Positions 1 through 9,788 of a DNA stretch of 64,000 nt are shown in pieces (positions within the stretch are counted from its first letter, which is position 1; every line of letters begins with the position of its first letter). The stretch spans positions 1-64,000 of the forward strand of contig NZ_UUIS01000093.1 in the NCBI RefSeq assembly GCF_900589395.1, in the 5' to 3' direction. The translations under genes and the position numbers were made by a program. Under the pieces are notes generated by a model. That model was not told the origin of the DNA and searched no databases. It was given only the letters and a program-made list of their open reading frames with translations. The DNA is from Pseudomonas viridiflava (GTDB lineage: Bacteria; Pseudomonadota; Gammaproteobacteria; Pseudomonadales; Pseudomonadaceae).

Positions 1-615
1 TGCTCTGCAGGCGATGAGGCCAGCAAGGTCCATACACCTGCTGCGCCTGTCCCATAGCCATCGTCGGCAAGCCGCCTCCCACAGTCAGGTGTCAGGCCCG
101 AAATTCTGGGTCACATCAATCCGGTGGGAGGCTGCTCTGCAGGCGATGAGGCCAGCAAGACCAGTACATCTGCTGCGCCTGTCCCATAGCCATCGCCGGC
201 AAGCCGCCTCCCACAGTCCGGTGTCAGGCCCGAAATTCTGGGCGACATCAATCCGGTGGGAGGCTGCTCTGCAGGCGATGAGGCCAGCAAGGTCCATACA
301 CTTGCTGCGCCTGTCCCATAGCCATCGCCGGCAAGCCGCCTCCCACAGTCTGGTGTCAGGCCCGAAATTCAGGGTCACATCAATCCGGTGGGAGGCTGCT
401 CTGCAGGCGATGAGGCCAGCAAGACCAGTACATCTGCTGCGCCTGTCCCATAGCCATCGCCGGCAAGCCGCCTCCCACAGTCTGGTGTCAGGCCCGAAAT
501 TCAGGGTCACATCAATCCGGTGGGAGGCTGCTCTGCAGGCGATGAGGCCAGCAAGACCAGTACATCTGCTGCGCCTGTCCCATAGCCATCGCCGGCAAGC
601 CGCCTCCCACAGTCC
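1..615. repeat. Tandem array of 132-bp paired-REP units
   Basis: Five consecutive copies begin at about 1, 133, 265, 397 and 529, and the last one is cut short near 615. Each unit holds two REP-like palindromes in opposite orientation: a left one starting GTGGGAGGCTGCTCTGCAGG and a right one ending GCCGCCTCCCACAG. A variable middle lies between them. Units 1 and 3 share one middle (GGTCCATACA) and units 2, 4 and 5 share another (AGACCAGTACA), so the array probably grew partly by duplicating a two-unit block. It starts at the window edge and may extend upstream. Open reading frames through it are by-products of the 132-bp period (44 codons). Confidence 0.92.
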
Positions 616-683
616 TGCGTCGAGGCTTGGCTGATCCCTGCAGTGGATGATGCGGATCGGGATGTCCGGCAGGAACCCCCAGC

Positions 684-720
684 AAAAAGCCCCGCACGAT
701 TGCTCGTGCGGGGCTTTTTA
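684..720 (-). terminator. Intrinsic terminator of metK
   Basis: A perfect 11-bp stem (GCCCCGCACGA, 689-699, with its complement at 704-714) encloses a 4-nt loop. It is flanked by A5 on one side and T5 on the other, so it can act on both strands. It lies 15 bp beyond the metK stop codon. Confidence 0.93.
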
Positions 721-734
721 GTACCGCTTGGGTA

Positions 735-1925
<1,191 letters not shown>

Positions 1926-1927
1926 GT

Positions 1928-2941
1928 CTACGGGTTTCCTGAATATAACCGAGGGTAAGTGTCGCCAGACGGCCGCTGAAAATGGCGAACCTGGATCTGG
2001 AAACCATTGCGTAAGCCCACGTAGAGGCTCTGTTCGGGGACCAGCCCCGCAGCGATGGCCCAATGGGCCAGGTCTTCCTGTTCAAAGCCCAACCAGAGAT
2101 CGCCACAGGCCTCCCTGGCCCAGCTCTGATCGTGGCTGCACAAGTCCGTGATCAACAGGCTGGCGCCTGGACGCAGGTGCAGGGCCAGCTGTTTTATGGC
2201 ATCGGCCGGCGCCGCGAAATGATGAAGCACCATGTTCAATACGACGCAATCGACCTGCACTTTAGCGTCGCTCAAGGCATCGGCCAGGCGCAACTCGACA
2301 TTGTTCAGCGCCTGGCGTTCGCAGCGCTTGCGCGCCAGCTCGAGCATGGCCGGGCTGTTGTCCATGGCGGTGACGCGGGCAAAGCGCAGCGCCAGGTCGG
2401 GCAGAAAACCGCCGTCGCCGGGGCCGACCTCCAGTGCCGTGGCCGCAGGGCCGAACGGCAATTTGTCGAGCAGGGCCAGCAGGCTGTCGCGGTACTGGCC
2501 AAGGCCGGCGATCAGGTCTTGCTGGGCGTGGAACTTGTCGGCCACCCGGGCAAAGAAATCCTGGCTGGCCGCCGCGCGCTGGCGGTGCACCGCATCGACC
2601 CGCGCCTGGGCATCGCCGGGCAACTGCAACGCGTCGACTTCTTCGAGCAGGGCCGCATGCAGGCGCCCGCCGACAGCCTGGGCATGGGGCAGGGCACGAC
2701 GATAGAAAATCGCATTGCCTTCGCGGCGCGTCGCCACCAGTCCGGCCTGGGCCAGGACCTTGAGGTGATGACTCATGCCCGACTGGCCGATGGCGAAGAT
2801 CTGCGCCAGCTCCAGCACCCCGAACGAATCGTTGGCCAGGGCGCGCAGAACGTTCAGGCGCAGTGGATCGCCAGCGGCTTTGCACAGGGCAGAGAGTTCG
2901 TCGCAGCCATCATGGCTGATTGCAGGTACGCGAAGGTTCAT
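1928..2941 (-). CDS. ArsR-family regulator fused to a SAM-dependent methyltransferase domain
   Basis: A 337-residue two-domain protein. Residues 15-90 form an ArsR-type winged helix (GDPLRLNVLRAL, then SHHLKVLAQAGLV). Residues 140-330 form a class I methyltransferase fold with the SAM-binding loop LEVGPGDGG near 170-178. The fusion sits directly upstream of metK with a 2-bp gap. The location and architecture suggest it senses SAM or S-adenosylhomocysteine and tunes the methyl cycle, as described for the SahR group of regulators. That function is inferred here. No metal-binding cysteine pair typical of arsenic sensors is apparent in the recognition helix. The start at 2941 is chosen because upstream codons run into the presumed operator. 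Confidence 0.87.
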   Translation of the reverse strand: MNLRVPAISHDGCDELSALCKAAGDPLRLNVLRALANDSFGVLELAQIFAIGQSGMSHHLKVLAQAGLVATRREGNAIFYRRALPHAQAVGGRLHAALLEEVDALQLPGDAQARVDAVHRQRAAASQDFFARVADKFHAQQDLIAGLGQYRDSLLALLDKLPFGPAATALEVGPGDGGFLPDLALRFARVTAMDNSPAMLELARKRCERQALNNVELRLADALSDAKVQVDCVVLNMVLHHFAAPADAIKQLALHLRPGASLLITDLCSHDQSWAREACGDLWLGFEQEDLAHWAIAAGLVPEQSLYVGLRNGFQIQVRHFQRPSGDTYPRLYSGNP

Positions 2942-2981
2942 GAGGCGGCAGTCTAGACAGCGATCAGGCAAGCTGCAAGGT

Positions 2982-3005
2982 CAATATCAAAAAGTTTTGA
3001 TATTG
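2982..3005. promoter_or_regulatory. Perfect 11+11 bp palindrome, candidate operator of the ArsR-methyltransferase/metK operon
   Basis: CAATATCAAAA (2982-2992), AG, TTTTGATATTG (2995-3005): perfectly complementary arms around a 2-bp spacer. It is AT-rich in otherwise GC-rich DNA and lies 41 bp upstream of the regulator start. ArsR proteins typically bind such short-spaced palindromes, so autoregulation is the simplest reading. It lies about 190 bp upstream of tkt on the other strand, so an effect on tkt is possible but less likely. Confidence 0.75.
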
Positions 3006-3198
3006 CCTGTGCATGGCGCTGAGGCCCCGCATTCAGCCGGCTGGCCGGTACTGGCAGATGGGGTGCTGACTGCAAATGACGCCTGGGTGACAGGAAAAAA
3101 GCACTTGGGCGACTATCTTTCATTGCCCCCAGCCAGTCGCTGAGGGAAAATGCTCACCTTTTTTCCGATCCCATTTATTACCCTCCAGGAGATCAGCG

Positions 3199-5196
3199 AT
3201 GCCTAGCCGTCGTGAGCGTGCCAACGCCATTCGTGCCCTGAGCATGGATGCCGTGCAAAAAGCCAACAGCGGCCACCCAGGGGCCCCCATGGGTATGGCG
3301 GATATCGCCGAAGTCCTGTGGCATGATTTTCTCAAGCACAACCCGGCCAACCCTTCGTTCGCCGACCGCGACCGCTTCGTGCTGTCCAACGGCCATGGTT
3401 CGATGCTCATCTATTCGTTGCTGCACCTGACCGGCTATGACCTGTCCATCGACGACCTGAAGAACTTCCGCCAGCTGCACAGCCGCACCCCGGGCCACCC
3501 CGAGTTCGGCTACACCCCGGGGATCGAAACCACCACCGGCCCGCTGGGCCAGGGGTTTGCCAACGCCGTGGGCTTCGCCATCGCCGAAAAAACCCTGGCG
3601 GCGCAGTTCAACCGTCCAGGCCATGACATCGTCGACCACAACACCTACGTGTTCATGGGCGACGGCTGCATGATGGAAGGCATTTCCCACGAAGTCGCTT
3701 CCCTGGCCGGCACCCTGGGCCTGGGCAAGCTGATCGCTTTCTACGATGACAACGGCATCTCCATCGACGGCGAAGTCGAAGGCTGGTTCACCGACGACAC
3801 CCCCAAGCGTTTCGAGTCGTACAACTGGCAGGTGATCCGCAACGTCGACGGCCATGACGCCGACGAGATCAAGACCGCCATCGAGACCGCACGCAAGAGT
3901 GCGCAGCCGACCCTGATCTGCTGCAAGACCACCATCGGCTTCGGTTCGCCGAACAAGTCCGGCAAGGAAGAGTCCCACGGCGCGCCACTGGGCGCCGACG
4001 AGATCGCCCTGACCCGTGCCGCGCTGAAGTGGACCCACGGTCCGTTCGAGATCCCGGCCGACCTTTACGAGCAATGGAACGCCAAGGAAAAAGGCCTGGC
4101 TGCCGAAGCCGAGTGGGACCAGCGCTTCGCGGCCTACTCCGCTGCCTTCCCTGAGCTGGCCAACGATTTCATCCGTCGCATGAGCGGCGAGCTGCCGGCC
4201 GATTTCGCCGAGAAATCCGCTGCCTACGTGGCCGAAGTCAACACCAAGGGCGAAACCATCGCCAGCCGCAAGGCCAGCCAGAACGCGCTGGGTGCCTTCG
4301 GCCCGCTACTGCCTGAACTGCTGGGCGGCTCGGCTGACCTGGCCGGTTCCAACCTGACCATCTGGAAAGGCTGCAAGAGCATCACCGGCGAAGACGCCAA
4401 CGGCAACTACCTGCACTACGGTGTGCGTGAGTTCGGCCAGGGCGCCATCATGAACGGTATCGCCCTGCATGGCGGCTTCGTGCCGTATGGCGCGACCTTC
4501 CTGATCTTCATGGAATACGCCCGCAACGCCGTGCGCATGGGCGCGCTGATGAAGCAGCGCGTGATTCACGTGTTCACCCACGACTCCATCGGTCTGGGCG
4601 AAGACGGTCCGACCCACCAGCCGATCGAGCAACTGGCCAGCCTGCGCACCACGCCGAACCTGGACACCTGGCGCCCGGCCGATGCCGTGGAGTCGGCCGT
4701 GTCGTGGAAATACGCCCTGGAGCGCAACGACGGCCCGTCGGCCCTGGTGTTCTCGCGCCAGAACCTGACGCACCAGGCGCGCGATGCGGCGCAACTGGCC
4801 AATATCGCCCGTGGTGGCTACGTGCTGCGCGACAGCGTCGGCGAGCCGGAGCTGATCCTGATCGCCACCGGTTCCGAAGTCGGCCTGGCCGTGCAGGCCT
4901 ATGACGCCCTGACCGCGCAAGGTCGCCAGGTGCGTGTGGTGTCGATGCCGTGCACCAGCGTATTCGAGTCCCAGGACGCCGGCTACAAACAGTCCGTGCT
5001 GCCGCTGCAAGTCAGCGCACGCATCGCCATCGAGGCGGCGCATGCCGACTACTGGTACAAGTACGTGGGCCTGGAAGGCCGCGTGATCGGCATGACCACC
5101 TTCGGTGAGTCGGCGCCGGCCGCCGCCCTGTTCGAAGAGTTCGGCTTTACCCTGGAAAACATCCTGGGCACCGCCGAAGAGCTGCTCGAAGACTAA
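3199..5196 (+). CDS. tkt: Transketolase
   Basis: Thiamine-diphosphate enzyme of the pentose phosphate pathway that moves two-carbon units between sugar phosphates. 665 residues, standard length. The N-terminal GHPGAPMGMA motif and the cofactor-binding GDGCMMEG followed by FYDDN are present. The pyrimidine-binding domain with EDGPTHQPIEQL and a C-terminal domain complete the three-domain layout. An AGGAG ribosome-binding site precedes the ATG. It is followed by epd, pgk and fba on the same strand, a common gammaproteobacterial order linking central sugar metabolism with erythrose-4-phosphate use. A palindromic repeat element separates it from epd. Confidence 0.98.
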   Translation: MPSRRERANAIRALSMDAVQKANSGHPGAPMGMADIAEVLWHDFLKHNPANPSFADRDRFVLSNGHGSMLIYSLLHLTGYDLSIDDLKNFRQLHSRTPGHPEFGYTPGIETTTGPLGQGFANAVGFAIAEKTLAAQFNRPGHDIVDHNTYVFMGDGCMMEGISHEVASLAGTLGLGKLIAFYDDNGISIDGEVEGWFTDDTPKRFESYNWQVIRNVDGHDADEIKTAIETARKSAQPTLICCKTTIGFGSPNKSGKEESHGAPLGADEIALTRAALKWTHGPFEIPADLYEQWNAKEKGLAAEAEWDQRFAAYSAAFPELANDFIRRMSGELPADFAEKSAAYVAEVNTKGETIASRKASQNALGAFGPLLPELLGGSADLAGSNLTIWKGCKSITGEDANGNYLHYGVREFGQGAIMNGIALHGGFVPYGATFLIFMEYARNAVRMGALMKQRVIHVFTHDSIGLGEDGPTHQPIEQLASLRTTPNLDTWRPADAVESAVSWKYALERNDGPSALVFSRQNLTHQARDAAQLANIARGGYVLRDSVGEPELILIATGSEVGLAVQAYDALTAQGRQVRVVSMPCTSVFESQDAGYKQSVLPLQVSARIAIEAAHADYWYKYVGLEGRVIGMTTFGESAPAAALFEEFGFTLENILGTAEELLED

Positions 5197-5212
5197 GGCA
5201 CAACCGCGCGCT

Positions 5213-5393
5213 CGCAGGAGCGCGCTCTGCCGGAATGCCGGACCACCGCGACCGGCTGCGTGAGCAGTCGTAAAGTTTCAGCGTTTCGCAGATTTTCGAG
5301 TATTGGCGCATGAATGTTCAGCGCTTCGCAGATTTTGCGAGCGCTGCGCACCCGGTTTTCCGAGTGCGGCCCAGGCCAAGCGCGCTCCTACAG
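5213..5393. repeat. Degenerate copy of the GTAGGAGCGCGCT palindromic repeat family
   Basis: Starts GCAGGAGCGCGCTCTGCC and ends AGCGCGCTCCTACAG. It contains two copies of the internal module (GCGTTTCGCAGATTTT, GCGCTTCGCAGATTTT). The arms are more diverged than in other copies. It fills most of the tkt-epd gap. Confidence 0.8.
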
Positions 5394-5413
5394 TATCCAC
5401 CTGCGAGAAATCC

Positions 5414-6463
5414 ATGCCCCAGCCCCGCCCTTATAAAGTTGCACTGAACGGCTATGGCCGCATTGGCCGCTGCGTTGTTCGCGCCTTGTGCGAACGCGGT
5501 GCAACGGCGGGGTTCGAGGTCGTGGCCATCAACGACCTGGCCGACATGGCCAGTCTTGAATACCTGACGCGCTTCGATTCCACCCATGGCCGCTTTCCTG
5601 GCCATGTGCGGGTCGAGGGCGATTACCTGCATATAAATGACCACCGCATCCGTGTGCTGCGTAGCGCGACGCCCGAAGGCATCGACTGGGCCGCCCTGGA
5701 AGTCGACCTGGTGCTGGAGTGCTCGGGTGTCTACAACACCCGTGCCGATGGCCAGCGTTTCTTGCACGCCGGTGCGCCGCGGGTGCTGTTTTCCCAGCCG
5801 ATGGCCAGCGAGGCGGATGTCGATGCCACCATCGTCTACGGCATCAACCAGCACGACCTGACCGGTCGCGAGCTGCTGGTCTCGGCGGCCTCGTGCACCA
5901 CCAACTGCAGCGTGCCGTTGCTGCGCCTGCTGGACCAGGCCCTGGGCCTGGACTATGTCACCATCACCACGATCCACTCGGCAATGAACGACCAGCCGTT
6001 GATCGACGCCTATCACCACGAAGACCTGCGCCGCACGCGCTCGGCCTTCCAGTCGATCATCCCGGTGTCCACGGGGCTGGCACGCGGTATCGAACGCCTG
6101 CTGCCGGAACTTGCCGGCCGGATTCAGGCCAAAGCGGTGCGGGTGCCGACGGTCAACGTCTCGTGCCTGGACATCATCGTGCAGACGGCACGCGACACCG
6201 ACACGGTCGAGATCAACCGGATCCTGCGCGAGGCCGCCAGTGGCGGACCGCTCAAGGGGTTGCTGGCCTACACCGAGTTGCCGCATGCCAGTTGCGATTT
6301 CAACCATGACCCTCATTCGGCAATCGTCGATGCGAGTCAGACCCGCGTGTCCGGCCCCCGGCTGGTCAACGTGCTGGCCTGGTTCGATAACGAATGGGGT
6401 TTTGCCAACCGTATGCTCGACGTTGCAGGCCAATTCCTGCACGTTGCACACCCACAACAGTAA
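5414..6463 (+). CDS. epd: D-erythrose-4-phosphate dehydrogenase (GAPDH family)
   Basis: NAD-dependent GAPDH-family enzyme. The position between tkt and pgk favours oxidation of erythrose 4-phosphate to 4-phosphoerythronate, the first step of the DXP-dependent pyridoxal phosphate route. 349 residues. The Rossmann motif NGYGRIGRCVV is at the N-terminus, the catalytic cysteine lies in ASCTTNC, and the C-terminal WFDNEWGF is present. The start at 5414 is chosen because it begins the family N-terminus (MPQPRPYKVALNGYGRIGR); the longer reading frame upstream runs through the repeat element. pgk starts 15 bp downstream. A second glycolytic-type GAPDH activity cannot be excluded from sequence alone. 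Confidence 0.93.
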   Translation: MPQPRPYKVALNGYGRIGRCVVRALCERGATAGFEVVAINDLADMASLEYLTRFDSTHGRFPGHVRVEGDYLHINDHRIRVLRSATPEGIDWAALEVDLVLECSGVYNTRADGQRFLHAGAPRVLFSQPMASEADVDATIVYGINQHDLTGRELLVSAASCTTNCSVPLLRLLDQALGLDYVTITTIHSAMNDQPLIDAYHHEDLRRTRSAFQSIIPVSTGLARGIERLLPELAGRIQAKAVRVPTVNVSCLDIIVQTARDTDTVEINRILREAASGGPLKGLLAYTELPHASCDFNHDPHSAIVDASQTRVSGPRLVNVLAWFDNEWGFANRMLDVAGQFLHVAHPQQ

Positions 6464-6478
6464 AGACAGGAACGCCTC

Positions 6479-7645
6479 ATGACCGTGTTGAAAATGACCG
6501 ACCTTGATCTGCAAGGAAAGCGTGTACTGATCCGCGAAGACCTTAACGTGCCGATCAAGGATGGCGCTGTCAGCAGCGATGCGCGGATTCTCGCCGCCCT
6601 GCCGACCATCAAGCTGGCGCTGGAGAAGGGCGCGGCGGTCATGGTCTGCTCGCACCTGGGCCGTCCGGTGGAAGGCGAGTTCTCGGCCGAGAACAGCCTC
6701 AAGCCGGTCGCCGACTACCTGAGCAAGGCGCTGGGCCGTGACGTGGCGCTGGTCGCCGATTACCTCGACGGCGTCGAGGTCAAGGCCGGCGACGTGGTGC
6801 TGTTTGAAAACGTGCGCTTCAACAAGGGCGAAAAGAAGAACGCCGACGAGTTGGCGCAGAAATACGCCGGCCTGTGCGATGTGTTCGTGATGGACGCCTT
6901 CGGCACCGCCCACCGCGCCGAGGGTTCGACCCACGGCGTAGCCAAATTCGCCAAGGTCGCGGCGGCCGGCCCGCTGCTGGCCGCCGAACTGGACGCACTG
7001 GGCAAGGCGCTGGGTGCGCCGGCCAAGCCGATGGCGGCCATCGTGGCCGGTTCCAAGGTGTCGACCAAGCTCGACGTACTCAACAGCCTGAGCACGATCT
7101 GCGATCAACTGATCGTCGGCGGCGGCATTGCCAACACCTTCCTGGCCGCTGCCGGTCACCCGGTCGGCAAGTCGCTGTACGAACCTGATCTGCTCGACAC
7201 CGCCCGTGCCATCGCTGCCAAGGTCAGCGTACCGCTGCCGGTCGACGTGGTGGTGGCCAAGGCCTTTGCCGAAGACGCCGAAGCGACCGTCAAGCTGATT
7301 GCCGATGTGGCCGAGGACGACATGATCCTCGATATCGGCCCGCAGACCGCCGAGCAGTTCGCCCACTTGCTGAAATCTTCGAAGACTATCCTGTGGAACG
7401 GCCCGGTCGGCGTGTTTGAATTTGACCAGTTCGGTAATGGCACCAAGGTGCTGGCCAAGGCCATTGCCGAGAGCGATGCATTCTCCATCGCCGGGGGTGG
7501 CGATACCCTGGCGGCCATCGACAAGTACGGCGTCGGCGCACAGATTTCCTACATTTCCACCGGTGGCGGCGCGTTCCTGGAGTTCGTCGAAGGCAAGGTC
7601 CTGCCGGCGGTCGAAGTGCTTGAGCAACGCGCCAAGGCGCAGTAA
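6479..7645 (+). CDS. pgk: Phosphoglycerate kinase
   Basis: Transfers phosphate between 1,3-bisphosphoglycerate and ADP in glycolysis and gluconeogenesis. 388 residues, normal for the bacterial enzyme. It begins with the substrate-binding stretch RVLIREDLNVPIKDG and carries CSHLGRP and the C-terminal nucleotide-binding GGGDTLAAI and STGGGAFLEFVEGK. It lies 15 bp after epd and is probably co-transcribed with it. The ATG at 6479 is preceded by an ACAGGAA ribosome-binding site. Confidence 0.98.
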   Translation: MTVLKMTDLDLQGKRVLIREDLNVPIKDGAVSSDARILAALPTIKLALEKGAAVMVCSHLGRPVEGEFSAENSLKPVADYLSKALGRDVALVADYLDGVEVKAGDVVLFENVRFNKGEKKNADELAQKYAGLCDVFVMDAFGTAHRAEGSTHGVAKFAKVAAAGPLLAAELDALGKALGAPAKPMAAIVAGSKVSTKLDVLNSLSTICDQLIVGGGIANTFLAAAGHPVGKSLYEPDLLDTARAIAAKVSVPLPVDVVVAKAFAEDAEATVKLIADVAEDDMILDIGPQTAEQFAHLLKSSKTILWNGPVGVFEFDQFGNGTKVLAKAIAESDAFSIAGGGDTLAAIDKYGVGAQISYISTGGGAFLEFVEGKVLPAVEVLEQRAKAQ

Positions 7646-7669
7646 CCCGTTTTGTCTGAGGTGTCACGG

Positions 7670-7900
7670 ATGGTCAGGGTCTTGCCGGTATTGCTGATGG
7701 CGGGGGTGCTGTGCGGTTGCGCCGGTACGCCTGCTTCCGATCAAGCGCAGGACCAGGACCCGGCCGCGCCCGTGCAACTGAGCTGCTATCAGGCGCGCTG
7801 GCAGGCCGAAACGATTCAGGTGGTCGACAAGCGCAGCGGCCAGGCGTTCTGGGACCGCTACGATTTCATGCCACAGATGGGCAACGTCGGCTGTCGCTGA
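7670..7900 (+). CDS. Small lipoprotein of unknown function
   Basis: A 76-residue protein whose N-terminus (MVRVLPVLLMAGVLCGCAG) is a lipoprotein signal with the modifiable cysteine at about residue 17. The mature part is about 60 residues with two more cysteines (LSCYQ and GCR at the very end), which could form a disulfide in the periplasm. It starts 24 bp after pgk and is the first of three small lipoprotein genes between pgk and fba. No family was recognised. Confidence 0.75.
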   Translation: MVRVLPVLLMAGVLCGCAGTPASDQAQDQDPAAPVQLSCYQARWQAETIQVVDKRSGQAFWDRYDFMPQMGNVGCR

Positions 7901-7977
7901 TTCGGTGCAGGCAACATCCAGGCGTCATGGCGGTCATTAACAGGGTGGATATCTTATTAATGCAAAGGAGTCTTGCC

Positions 7978-8172
7978 ATGAAAATCGCCGCCGTGATGCT
8001 GTTGAGCTGCGCTGTACTGGCCGGTTGTAGCGGTTCGGGGTCCAATCGGGCCTGCGAAGTGTTCAGCCCGGCTGCGGTCAGCGTGCCGACCACCGAGAAC
8101 AGTCAGCGTGTCGAAGCCCAGGCCACGGGCGAGCCGTCTGACGATGGTAAAAACGAACAACACTGCCCCTGA
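7978..8172 (+). CDS. Very small lipoprotein of unknown function
   Basis: 64 residues. MKIAAVMLLSCAVLAGCSG is a lipoprotein signal (LAGC lipobox) and the mature region is about 48 residues, polar and probably disordered. A clear AAAGGAG ribosome-binding site precedes the ATG, which fixes this start among several possible reading frames. The next gene starts 30 bp downstream. No homologous family was recognised. Confidence 0.7.
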   Translation: MKIAAVMLLSCAVLAGCSGSGSNRACEVFSPAAVSVPTTENSQRVEAQATGEPSDDGKNEQHCP

Positions 8173-8202
8173 TGCTTCAGGCGGGGCAGGCCGGGAGAGT
8201 GA

Positions 8203-8529
8203 ATGAAAGGCGTTATGGCTCTTGGCGCACTGGTCTTGCTGGGCGGGTGTTCCGTCTTCAAGCCGGCGGCGCAACAGGTCGACCCGTGGACCCGCTGGGT
8301 CTGCGACAGCAAGGCCGAGGTCAACTGGCGCTACGCCGATTCGGCCCACAAGGCTGTGGATGTGCGTTTGAACCAGAGCGACCAGGTTTACCGGCTGCAG
8401 GCCGAACCCGGCGCGACCGGCGAGCTGTATGGCAATGGCGTGCTCTCGTTTGCCCGCAACGGCGACGACGGGCTGGTGTACTGGACCGCCACCAATGATT
8501 TGATCGGTCGCGGCTGCAAGGTCAGATAA
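8203..8529 (+). CDS. MliC-family lipoprotein (C-type lysozyme inhibitor)
   Basis: 108 residues. A lipoprotein signal ends at LGGC (cysteine near residue 16). The rest matches the small beta-barrel MliC fold: WVCDSK near the start, the strand VYRLQ, then YGNGVLSFARNGDDGLVYW, and a final cysteine (GCKV) that can pair with the first. Family members sit in the outer membrane facing the periplasm and inhibit C-type lysozyme. The gene is on the same strand as pgk and fba but has no metabolic link to them. Inhibitory activity is inferred from the fold only. Confidence 0.82.
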   Translation: MKGVMALGALVLLGGCSVFKPAAQQVDPWTRWVCDSKAEVNWRYADSAHKAVDVRLNQSDQVYRLQAEPGATGELYGNGVLSFARNGDDGLVYWTATNDLIGRGCKVR

Positions 8530-8645
8530 ACTGCAGCACGGCCAGGCTCAGGTGATGTTGCATTGCCTGCGCCCATGACTTGAATAGCAGCCGCCACTGG
8601 GGCAGGCTCGCACGATTAACGACCCGATCGGGAGAGAAACAGACA

Positions 8646-9710
8646 ATGGCACTTATCAGCATGCGCCAGATGTTGGACCACGCGGCCGAATTTGGCTACG
8701 GCGTTCCAGCCTTCAACGTAAACAACCTGGAACAGATGCGCGCCATTATGGAAGCGGCCGACAAGACCGACTCTCCGGTGATTGTTCAGGCTTCGGCCGG
8801 CGCCCGCAAATACGCCGGTGCCCCGTTCCTGCGCCACCTGATCCTGGCGGCGATCGAAGAATTCCCGCACATCCCGGTGGTCATGCACCAGGACCACGGC
8901 ACCAGCCCGGACATCTGCCAGCGCTCGATCCAGCTGGGTTTCAGCTCGGTGATGATGGACGGCTCGCTGGGTGAAGACGGCAAGACCCCTGCCAGCTACG
9001 ACTATAACGTCGACGTGACCCGTCGCGTCGTCGCCTTCGCCCACGCCTGCGGCGTGTCGGTAGAAGGTGAGCTGGGCGTACTGGGCTCGCTGGAAACCGG
9101 CCTGGCCGGTGAAGAAGACGGCGTGGGCGCTGAAGGCGTGCTGGATCACAGCCAGATGCTGACCGACCCGGAAGAAGCCGCTGACTTCGTCAAGCGCACC
9201 CAGGTCGATGCCCTGGCCATCGCCATCGGCACCAGCCACGGCGCCTACAAGTTCACCAAGCCGCCGACCGGTGACATCCTGGCCATCGAGCAGATCAAGG
9301 CCATCCACAAGCGTATCCCCAACACCCACCTGGTGATGCACGGCTCCTCGTCGGTACCACAAGAGTGGCTGAAGATCATCAACGAATACGGCGGCGACAT
9401 CAAAGAGACCTACGGCGTGCCGGTCGAGGAAATCGTCGAAGGCATCAAGCACGGCGTGCGCAAAGTCAACATCGACACCGACCTGCGCCTGGCGTCTACC
9501 GGCGCCATCCGTGAGTTCCTGGCCAAGCACCCGGCCGAGTTCGACCCGCGCAAATACCTGGCCAAGACCGTCGTGGCCATGCGTGACGTGTGCATCGCCC
9601 GTTACGAAGCATTCGGCACCGCCGGCAACGCCTCGAAGATCAAGCCGGTCTCCCTGGACCGCATGTTCGAGCGCTACGCCCGTGGCGAGCTGGATGCCAA
9701 GATCAACTGA
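8646..9710 (+). CDS. fba: Fructose-1,6-bisphosphate aldolase, class II
   Basis: Zinc-dependent aldolase joining or splitting dihydroxyacetone phosphate and glyceraldehyde 3-phosphate. 354 residues, matching the longer Calvin-type class II subgroup. Metal and substrate residues are visible in MHQDHGTSPD, in GVSVEGELG and in HGSSSVPQEW. The start at 8646 is chosen for the family N-terminus MALISMRQMLDHAAEFGYGV and the GGGAGA ribosome-binding site. It is last in the tkt-epd-pgk-fba cluster and is closed by a terminator. Confidence 0.97.
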   Translation: MALISMRQMLDHAAEFGYGVPAFNVNNLEQMRAIMEAADKTDSPVIVQASAGARKYAGAPFLRHLILAAIEEFPHIPVVMHQDHGTSPDICQRSIQLGFSSVMMDGSLGEDGKTPASYDYNVDVTRRVVAFAHACGVSVEGELGVLGSLETGLAGEEDGVGAEGVLDHSQMLTDPEEAADFVKRTQVDALAIAIGTSHGAYKFTKPPTGDILAIEQIKAIHKRIPNTHLVMHGSSSVPQEWLKIINEYGGDIKETYGVPVEEIVEGIKHGVRKVNIDTDLRLASTGAIREFLAKHPAEFDPRKYLAKTVVAMRDVCIARYEAFGTAGNASKIKPVSLDRMFERYARGELDAKIN

Positions 9711-9727
9711 GTGTTGATCCGCTGAAC

Positions 9728-9755
9728 AAAAAACCCGCGCTTGCGCGGGTTTTTT
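9728..9755 (+). terminator. Intrinsic terminator of fba
   Basis: A CCCGCGC/GCGCGGG stem with a 2-nt loop, flanked by A6 and T6, 18 bp after the fba stop. It is nearly symmetrical and so can serve both strands. The RidA-like remnant on the opposite strand runs into it. Confidence 0.95.
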
Positions 9756-9788
9756 CATGGGGCAGGGTGCATTGGGCCACGTCGTGCA

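Noticed and set aside
1..615. Possible CRISPR array
   Set aside because: Units are 132 bp with nearly identical interiors; there are no short repeats with unique spacers and no cas genes.
14..634. A 206-codon frame with repeated MRPARxxHLLRLSHSHRRQAA blocks
   Set aside because: It arises because the 132-bp repeat unit is divisible by three. It has the REP palindromes in place of any coding signal.
5318..7627. A 769-codon antisense frame across epd and pgk
   Set aside because: It is the complement of two well-identified enzymes with no ribosome-binding site or domain.
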